From positions 1 through 11,116 of the forward strand of contig CALJQI010000353.1 of NCBI GenBank assembly GCA_937980285.1: a stretch of DNA of 11,116 nucleotides, in the 5' to 3' direction. Below the pieces are notes generated by a model. It saw only the letters and a program-made list of their open reading frames with translations, was not told where the DNA came from and made no database searches. A program made the translations under genes and the position numbers. Positions 5,979 through 11,116 of the stretch are shown one piece after another. This DNA comes from an uncultured Gammaproteobacteria bacterium (GTDB lineage: Bacteria; Pseudomonadota; Gammaproteobacteria; GCA-001735895). Position 1 is the first letter of the stretch, and each line of letters begins with the position of its first letter.

Positions 5979-8900
5979 AGGCGCGCTGGTTTTACTCGCT
6001 GATCCTGCTGAACCTGGCGGTTACCATCGTCATCAGCATGCTGCTGGTGGGCGGGCGCGCCGAGCAATCCGTGTTCGAATTGCTGGAAGTGGCCAGGCAG
6101 CGGCAAGCGAGCCTGGCTTCCAATCATTTCGAGGAATTCCTGCGTGACCGAGTCATCCTGCTGCGCGATCTTTCGCGCCGGCCGCTACTGGCCAGCACGG
6201 TGATGGGCTCCGGAACCTCGGAGGCCGATTTACGGGATTTTCTCGACGATTACCGCTTGCTAGATAAACGCGAACCGCTGTTTCTGCTCGATTTCCTGGG
6301 CGAACCGGTGCATACCCATAATTATGGCGGCGACAAACTGCCGCTCGACACTTCCCCCTGGCTGGAAGCATTGATCAACGGCGACATTCCGGTTGCCATC
6401 CTGTTGCACGAAAATGACGGCAGGCCCGCGTTCGCGATAGCGGTACCAATCCTCTATGGAGGTTATGCCGAGGGCGTCCTGGTCGCATTGATATCGAAGC
6501 CCGTCGCCGAAATCCTGCACGCAGGCGATACCCTGTCCGAGGGTGCGATTCGCCTGTCGAATCCTTATTTCGACTACAGGAGTGTTCCCGACCTTGGCGG
6601 CCACGAGGTCATCGACGAGAGCGAAATCGACGAAACCGGCGTACATTTCACATACCTGGCCGACCGCGAGGCGCTGACCCAGCAAAAAGCCGGGTTCATG
6701 CGCGACATTGCGCTGGCCATCGTTTTGAGCCTGGGTTTGTCGTTCGCCATCCTGGCGATGTCCGGACGCAAGTTCATCCTCAATCCTTACGCGCGACTGG
6801 AAAAGTCGAGCCGCGAAATCGAAATCGCCAAAAAGCGCAACGACCTGCTGGCCTCGGCGATCGAGGCCAGCCCGGTCGGTATATCGATCGTCGATCCATC
6901 GGACCCCGAGTACCCGCTCACCTACGTCAACCCGGCGTTTACCCAGATGACGGGCTATAGCGCCGTAGACGCGCAAGGCAGGAATTGCCGCTTCCTGCAG
7001 GGTGCCGACACCAGCGACGCGCAGATTGACAAGTTGCGCGAAACCATCGGCGTCAACGGGGAGGACCGGCTCGAAATGCTGAATTACCGCAAGGACGGCA
7101 CGCCGTTCTGGAACCTGCTGCAGGTCTCGCCGGTGTTCGACGAGGCACAGAACCTGGTGGCCTACGTCGGTATCCAGCAGGACATCAGCGAGCGCAAGCT
7201 GGCCGAGGTCGAACTGCAGCAGGCCAAGGAGTCGGCCGAACAGGCCAGCCGCGCCAAGAGCGAATTCCTCGCCAACATGAGTCATGAAATCCGCACGCCG
7301 ATGAATGGCGTCATCGGCATGAACAACCTGCTGCTGGACACCGGGCTCGACCGGCAACAGCACGATTACGCGAAAACGGTCAAGAGCAGCGCCGAAGCCC
7401 TGCTCGGCCTGATCAACGATATTCTCGACTTTTCCAAGGTCGAAGCCGGCAAGCTCGAACTGGAACCGATCGATTTCGACATGAAGGTCCTGCTGGCCGA
7501 ATTCGGCGTCTCGATGGCGATTCGCGCGCACGAGAAGAACCTGGAGCTGGTGTGCCCGGCGAATCCGTTGCCAAGCCAGTGGTTTAACGGCGACCCCGGG
7601 CGTATCCGCCAGATTTTGACCAATCTCGTCGGCAATGCCATCAAGTTCGCCGACAGTGGCGAGGTCGCGCTGTATTTCGATATCCTGGAGCAAACCGACA
7701 ATCTCTCCCAGGTTCGAATAAAGGTCGTCGATACCGGAATCGGCCTGAGCCGGGAGCAGCAGGAAAAACTGTTCGCACGTTTCAGCCAGGCTGATAGCTC
7801 GACGACTCGCCGTTACGGCGGCTCGGGGCTCGGTCTTGCGATCAGCAAGCAACTGGTGGACATGATGGGCGGCGAAATCGGTGTCGATAGTCGTACCGGC
7901 GAGGGCTCGACCTTCTGGTTCACGCTAAACCTGGTCAATGCCGAGGCAAAGGATCCAGTCGACGCTAAGGCCGGGCTGGGCGGGCAAAGAATACTGGTGG
8001 TCGACGACAATCGCACCAGCCGCATGCTGCTGGAGCAATTGCTTGGCCATTGGGGCGTGGATCACGGTCTGGCGGACGGCGGGGAAGCTGCCATCGATGC
8101 GCTGCACGCCGCGGTCGAGGCCGGCAGGCCTTACGATATCGCTGTCATCGATATGGAGATGCCGCGCATGGACGGCTACCGTCTCGGCAGCCGCATCAAG
8201 CAGGACCCGGACCTGGGCGATACGCGCCTGGTCATATTGACTTCGAAGGGTCGGCGCGGCGATGCCAGGAAGTTCGAAGAGGCCGGTTTCGCCGGCTACC
8301 TCGGCAAACCGGTCGAGCAATCCGCGTTTTACAATTTGCTGCTGCAGGTGGCCGGCGTCACGCCGCATGACGCCGGTATCGCCACGCGCTGTAACGCCAG
8401 GCGCTACAGGCATTTCGATGCCCGTGTGCTGGTGGTCGAGGACAATGTTACCAACCAGGCCGTCGCCCGCGGCATGCTGGAAAAATTCGGTCTCTGTATC
8501 GATCTCGTCGCCAACGGCGAAGAGGCGATCAATGCCCTGGGGCAGAGCGCTTACGATCTCGTCTTCATGGACTGCCAGATGCCGGTAATGGACGGTTACG
8601 AAGCCAGCCGCCGAATTCGCGAATCATGCAGCGGCGAGATCGACGCCAGGATTCCGATCGTCGCCATGACTGCCAACGCAATGAAATCCGACCGGGAAAA
8701 ATGCCTGGCAGCCGGCATGAACGACCATATCGCCAAGCCGGTCGATCCCAGCCGACTGGAACAGGCCTTGCTGCACTGGTTGCCGGAGTCCTGCCGGGTA
8801 ACCCGAAACGACGACAGGCCGACGGCGGCCGGCGACGGCGATGCCGCCGCGCCCGAGGCCGAAGCGGCGCCGGGTGAAGCGCCACAGGGTGAAGCAGTGT

Positions 8901-9226
8901 TCGATCAGGACGCGCTGCAAAGACGCATGATGGGCGATGAAAACCTGATGCGCGCCGTCGCCGAGGCCTTCGTGCTCGACATGAACGGCATGGTCGAACA
9001 ATTGAAAACGCATGTCGACGGGGGCGATATGCAAAATGTCGGCGCCCTGGGGCACAAGATCAAGGGCGCGGCGAGCGCAATGGGCGGAACCGCACTGAGC
9101 ACGGCCGCGTTGCAGATCGAGCAAGCGGGCAGGAGCGGGCAGCCGCAAAGCCTGGACGAGACTCTGCCCCTGCTCGAGCGGCGATACGACGAACTCAAGC
9201 ACGCCATGCGGGAATTACTGGCATGA
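5975..9226 (+). CDS. LOV-domain hybrid histidine kinase (Cache-like, LOV, HisKA, HATPase, REC, REC, HPt)
   Basis: This is an inner-membrane kinase of 1083 residues. The ATG at 5975 is chosen because it overlaps the preceding stop (ATGA) and opens the first membrane helix (5-27). A periplasmic region (28-243) looks Cache-like, and the second helix is about 245-263. The cytoplasmic LOV domain (290-406) has GRNCRFLQ (335-342, Cys338) plus Arg339, Gln342, Arg355, Asn370, Asn380 and Gln401, the positions that bind flavin in known LOV domains. A coiled linker leads to HisKA (about 427-493, His437 in SHEIRTP). The ATPase domain follows (Asn554, DTGIG 586-590, GGSGLGLA 615-622). REC1 spans about 672-790 (Asp726, Lys778). 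REC2 spans about 815-937 (Asp866, Lys921). After an Ala/Glu-rich linker comes HPt, with His1027 in GHKIKGA. All phosphotransfer residues are intact. It should run a His-Asp-His relay to the adjacent cyclase. Light sensing is inferred from residues, not shown. Confidence 0.93.
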   Translation: MKARWFYSLILLNLAVTIVISMLLVGGRAEQSVFELLEVARQRQASLASNHFEEFLRDRVILLRDLSRRPLLASTVMGSGTSEADLRDFLDDYRLLDKREPLFLLDFLGEPVHTHNYGGDKLPLDTSPWLEALINGDIPVAILLHENDGRPAFAIAVPILYGGYAEGVLVALISKPVAEILHAGDTLSEGAIRLSNPYFDYRSVPDLGGHEVIDESEIDETGVHFTYLADREALTQQKAGFMRDIALAIVLSLGLSFAILAMSGRKFILNPYARLEKSSREIEIAKKRNDLLASAIEASPVGISIVDPSDPEYPLTYVNPAFTQMTGYSAVDAQGRNCRFLQGADTSDAQIDKLRETIGVNGEDRLEMLNYRKDGTPFWNLLQVSPVFDEAQNLVAYVGIQQDISERKLAEVELQQAKESAEQASRAKSEFLANMSHEIRTPMNGVIGMNNLLLDTGLDRQQHDYAKTVKSSAEALLGLINDILDFSKVEAGKLELEPIDFDMKVLLAEFGVSMAIRAHEKNLELVCPANPLPSQWFNGDPGRIRQILTNLVGNAIKFADSGEVALYFDILEQTDNLSQVRIKVVDTGIGLSREQQEKLFARFSQADSSTTRRYGGSGLGLAISKQLVDMMGGEIGVDSRTGEGSTFWFTLNLVNAEAKDPVDAKAGLGGQRILVVDDNRTSRMLLEQLLGHWGVDHGLADGGEAAIDALHAAVEAGRPYDIAVIDMEMPRMDGYRLGSRIKQDPDLGDTRLVILTSKGRRGDARKFEEAGFAGYLGKPVEQSAFYNLLLQVAGVTPHDAGIATRCNARRYRHFDARVLVVEDNVTNQAVARGMLEKFGLCIDLVANGEEAINALGQSAYDLVFMDCQMPVMDGYEASRRIRESCSGEIDARIPIVAMTANAMKSDREKCLAAGMNDHIAKPVDPSRLEQALLHWLPESCRVTRNDDRPTAAGDGDAAAPEAEAAPGEAPQGEAVFDQDALQRRMMGDENLMRAVAEAFVLDMNGMVEQLKTHVDGGDMQNVGALGHKIKGAASAMGGTALSTAALQIEQAGRSGQPQSLDETLPLLERRYDELKHAMRELLA

Positions 9227-10188
9227 GGATACTGATCGGGGATGACAGCCTGACGCATCGCGTCATGCTCGAAGCGATTGTCAGGCGGTGGGGCTACGAG
9301 GCCGTACTCGCCGAGGACGGCCAGCAGGCATGGGAGTTGTTATCCGCCCCCGAGGCGCCGAGGCTGGTGCTGCTGGACTGGGAGATGCCGGGGCTAGACG
9401 GCCTCGAGGTTTGCCGGCGGGTACGCGCGCGCCAGGACCAGGACCCGCCCTACATTCTGCTGCTGACCGCCCGTCAGGAGACCGCAGATATCGTCGCCGG
9501 GCTGGATGCCGGCGCCAACGACTATATCTCGAAGCCCTTCGAAAACACCGAGCTACACGCACGCCTGCGGGTCGGCGCGCGCATGCTGGACCTGCAGCGC
9601 GAACTGATCAGCGCCAGGGAAGCGCTGGAATTCCAGGCCAACCACGACGCGCTGACCGGCCTGATGAACCGCGGCGCGGTGATGAGGGCGATGGAGCAGG
9701 CGATGCAAGCGGCCGGGCAGGGCGGCCAGACGCTTCAGATCGGCCTCATCGACGTCGATCATTTCAAACAGATCAACGATAGCCACGGCCATCCCGCGGG
9801 CGACGCGGTGCTGCAGGCCGTGTCCCGCCGAATCGAGTCGGTGCTGCGCGCCGGAGACCTGGTCGGGCGCTACGGCGGAGAGGAGTTCCTGCTGCTGGTG
9901 AACGGCGAGGTCGACGAGGCCCCGGCCTTTTGCGAGCGTCTGCGCGGCGTCATCGCCGACCAGCCTTTCGTCGAGGGCCAGGTTGCGCTCCGGGTCACGG
10001 TCAGCGGCGGATTCGTGCCGTTGACGCCATCGGACAGGCGCGGTACCAGCGAATTACTCGCCGCGGCGGACGACCTGCTATACCGGGCCAAGGCCGCGGG
10101 GCGCAACCGGATATTCTTCAACCAGGCCGATGACGGCGCGCGGCAGGCAGCTCCGGCGGCAGGTGAAACGAAACGTTCCGCCGGCTAA
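9223..10188 (+). CDS. REC-GGDEF response regulator, diguanylate cyclase
   Basis: This 321-residue cytoplasmic enzyme makes c-di-GMP from two GTP. The N-terminal receiver (about 1-120) has the acidic pair Asp7/Asp8, phosphoacceptor Asp52 in [11 protein letters not shown], and Lys104 in SKPFE. A helical linker (about 121-145) leads to the GGDEF domain (about 146-300), with [11 protein letters not shown] at its start, metal ligand Asp177 in the IDVDHFK segment, and an intact GGEEF active site (218-222). RAGD (209-212), exactly five residues before GGEEF, is the RxxD inhibitory site, so product inhibition is expected. The architecture resembles WspR and half of PleD. ATG at 9223 overlaps the kinase stop (ATGA), marking it as the last gene of the three-gene operon and the likely acceptor of phosphate from the kinase HPt. 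The tail after about residue 300 is Ala-rich and probably disordered. No terminator follows. Confidence 0.94.
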   Translation: MRILIGDDSLTHRVMLEAIVRRWGYEAVLAEDGQQAWELLSAPEAPRLVLLDWEMPGLDGLEVCRRVRARQDQDPPYILLLTARQETADIVAGLDAGANDYISKPFENTELHARLRVGARMLDLQRELISAREALEFQANHDALTGLMNRGAVMRAMEQAMQAAGQGGQTLQIGLIDVDHFKQINDSHGHPAGDAVLQAVSRRIESVLRAGDLVGRYGGEEFLLLVNGEVDEAPAFCERLRGVIADQPFVEGQVALRVTVSGGFVPLTPSDRRGTSELLAAADDLLYRAKAAGRNRIFFNQADDGARQAAPAAGETKRSAG

Positions 10189-10227
10189 ACGGCCGCCGCA
10201 AGGTAACGACTTAACGAGTTTCAGGCG

Positions 10228-10377
10228 CTAGAGCGGACGCCTCATCGCCGCGGCCTTCGCTTCCTCCATGATCCAGCCGCGCCTCCGCCCCGCGGGATCG
10301 GAAAACTCGACGCGTTCGGGCCAGAGCAGGTGCAATGCCTTGCATAAGACAACATTTGCTGAAACCGTTTGAGCCAT
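10228..10377 (-). CDS. Possible small protein, 49 residues, unknown
   Basis: This is a short minus-strand frame from an ATG (complement of 10375-10377) to TAG, ending in a basic tail (AAAMRRPL). Its codons are GC-rich at third positions, like real genes here. A perfect TATAAT lies just upstream on the minus strand (complement of 10390-10395). No ribosome binding site is visible and the predicted leader would be about 6 bases. The family is not recognised. It could be chance coding in a GC-rich intergenic stretch or the remnant of a longer gene. Confidence 0.25.
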   Translation of the reverse strand: MAQTVSANVVLCKALHLLWPERVEFSDPAGRRRGWIMEEAKAAAMRRPL

Positions 10378-10397
10378 CGGGGCGGAGCCATTATACT
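10369..10397 (+). promoter_or_regulatory. Sigma70-type promoter for the ribbon-helix-helix/kinase pair
   Basis: TTGAGC (10369-10374) and TATACT (10392-10397) are separated by exactly 17 bp. Transcription would start near 10404, leaving a leader of about 16 bases to the ATG at 10420 or 28 bases to the ATG at 10432, and excluding earlier in-frame ATG/TTG codons. The -10 overlaps a perfect TATAAT on the opposite strand (10395-10390), so divergent promoters may compete here. Confidence 0.55.
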
Positions 10398-10419
10398 GAT
10401 GCCCGGGCATGTGTATCCA

Positions 10420-10623
10420 ATGGCGACACAAATGGGCAAGACAGCGGCGCTTCGCATTCGAATCGAACCGGAATTGCACAAAAGATTCCTCGATACCTGC
10501 AAGGCGCGAGAGCTGCCGGCATCGCAGGTTTTGCGAGAGTTCATGAAACAATTCGTTTCCACCGACGAACGCATTCCGCAAGCGGACATTCTTCAGCAAA
10601 CGAGGCAAACCGGTGTCGATTGA
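10420..10623 (+). CDS. Ribbon-helix-helix DNA-binding protein, antitoxin-like
   Basis: This is a 67-residue protein. Residues 7-17 (KTAALRIRIEP) form the expected beta-ribbon. ELHKRFLDTCKARE is helix A, and LPASQVLREFMKQFV is the turn plus helix B, a pattern typical of RelB/DinJ and CopG/Arc-type regulators that bind DNA as dimers. A polar tail (ERIPQADILQQTRQTGVD) follows, where antitoxins usually contact a partner. The start at 10420 (MATQMGKT) is preferred because the promoter at 10369-10397 would begin transcription near 10404; the ATG at 10432 is also possible. No ribosome binding site is visible for either, so initiation may be leaderless-like. The gene ends 11 bp inside the next gene, a Ser/Thr protein kinase, so the two are co-translated. 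It likely autoregulates the pair; this is inference from family habits. Confidence 0.72.
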   Translation: MATQMGKTAALRIRIEPELHKRFLDTCKARELPASQVLREFMKQFVSTDERIPQADILQQTRQTGVD

Positions 10624-11116
10624 ACAAAGGCCGGTCCCCGGCGACCTGCGGGAGATATGCCGAGAGATCGGAAAGTATGAAATCAGATCGATGCTGGATC
10701 ACGGCACCACCGGCATCGTCTACGAGGGATACGACCCCGAGGTCGAACGCCGCGTCGCGATAAAAACGCTGCACCCGCATTTGCTGAAGGGCGGGGTGGG
10801 CGCCAGCCTGCTGCGGCGATTCAAGCGCGAGGCGATCTCGGCGGCAAGATGCCTGCACCCCAACATCGTCACCATGCTCGAGTACGGACAGCACCGCGAG
10901 CTGCCTTTCATCGTGATGGAGTACGTCGACGGGATTTCGGTGCAGCAGTTTATCGAGCTGCGCCGACGGCATAATCGCGGCATCGGCCTGAAACGCAGCC
11001 TCGGCATCATCTCGGGGGTGCTCGGCGCGCTGCACGCGGCGCACCAGCTCGACATCGTGCACCGCGACGTCAAGGCGTCCAATGTCTTGATTACGCGAGG
11101 CAGCGGCCAGGTCAAG
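10613..11116 (+). CDS. Hanks-type Ser/Thr protein kinase, N-terminal part (3' end outside window)
   Basis: The reading frame is open from GTG at 10613 to the right edge, giving 168 residues. GAGG (10602-10605) lies 7 bases before the GTG, which fixes the start. Kinase landmarks appear in order: glycine loop LDHGTTGIVYEG (28-39, with Asp29 where the first Gly is usual), VAIK Lys51, helix C Glu73 in FKREAISAA, HPNIV, hinge MEYVDG, and the catalytic loop HRDVKASNVL (150-159) with Asp152, Lys154 and Asn157. The DFG motif, C-lobe and any sensor or membrane domain lie outside the window. All visible catalytic residues are present, so it should be active. It overlaps the ribbon-helix-helix gene by 11 bp and shares its promoter. 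Substrates are unknown; Gly-loop divergence is minor. Confidence 0.9.
   Translation, partial: MSIEQRPVPGDLREICREIGKYEIRSMLDHGTTGIVYEGYDPEVERRVAIKTLHPHLLKGGVGASLLRRFKREAISAARCLHPNIVTMLEYGQHRELPFIVMEYVDGISVQQFIELRRRHNRGIGLKRSLGIISGVLGALHAAHQLDIVHRDVKASNVLITRGSGQVK

Noticed and set aside
6260..7852. 530-codon minus-strand open frame opposite the LOV kinase
   Set aside because: Long, but explained by the codon bias of the sense strand. The sense frame contains LOV, HisKA and ATPase motifs, and the antisense product matches no family I know.
10223..10242. Terminator after the diguanylate cyclase gene
   Set aside because: Only a weak AGGCG/CGCCT pairing is visible with no T-run, so no terminator is claimed.
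10335..10763. 142-codon plus-strand frame across the ribbon-helix-helix and kinase genes
   Set aside because: Out of frame with both genes, which have clear folds and start signals.

Overview
The window comes from a GC-rich bacterium, most likely a gammaproteobacterium. The grounds are a recognisable ybbA-ybbP ABC transporter pair with strong E. coli-like motifs, BarA/TorS-style hybrid kinase architecture, and high GC at third codon positions. The exact genus cannot be read from the sequence. There are no rRNA or tRNA genes, no CRISPR array and no intact insertion sequence.

Layout: (1) Positions 1-540 hold the end of an unidentified gene running in from the left, then a small-hairpin-rich intergenic stretch containing a transposon-end-like motif. 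(2) Positions 540-940 hold a 74-codon minus-strand gene of unknown function with a strong ribosome binding site, preceded by a 150-bp nested inverted repeat (MITE-like). (3) Positions 1136-4325, minus strand, hold ybbA (ATPase) and ybbP (large FtsX-like permease), overlapping by 17 bp. (4) Positions 4326-4739 are a divergent intergenic region with palindromes, an 11-bp tandem repeat and a strong terminator-like stem-loop. (5) Positions 4740-10188, plus strand, hold a tightly coupled three-gene operon in which each stop codon overlaps the next start as ATGA. It encodes a secreted ABC-type solute-binding protein, a membrane-bound hybrid histidine kinase, and a REC-GGDEF diguanylate cyclase. (6) From 10369 to the right edge there is a good sigma70-type promoter, a ribbon-helix-helix protein and, overlapping it by 11 bp, the start of a Hanks-type Ser/Thr protein kinase cut off by the window end.

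The main result is the operon at 4740-10188. The kinase carries a cytoplasmic LOV photosensor with the adduct-forming Cys (GRNCRFLQ) and the other flavin-contacting residues intact. It also has a periplasmic Cache-like domain, two receiver domains and a C-terminal HPt. The binding protein has no transporter subunits beside it. It is therefore best read as a ligand-sensing partner for the kinase, and the cyclase as the output. The inferred circuit is periplasmic solute plus blue light, through a multistep phosphorelay, to c-di-GMP.

The second candidate is the overlapping ribbon-helix-helix/Ser-Thr kinase pair. It is arranged like an antitoxin-effector module, but with a protein kinase in the second position.
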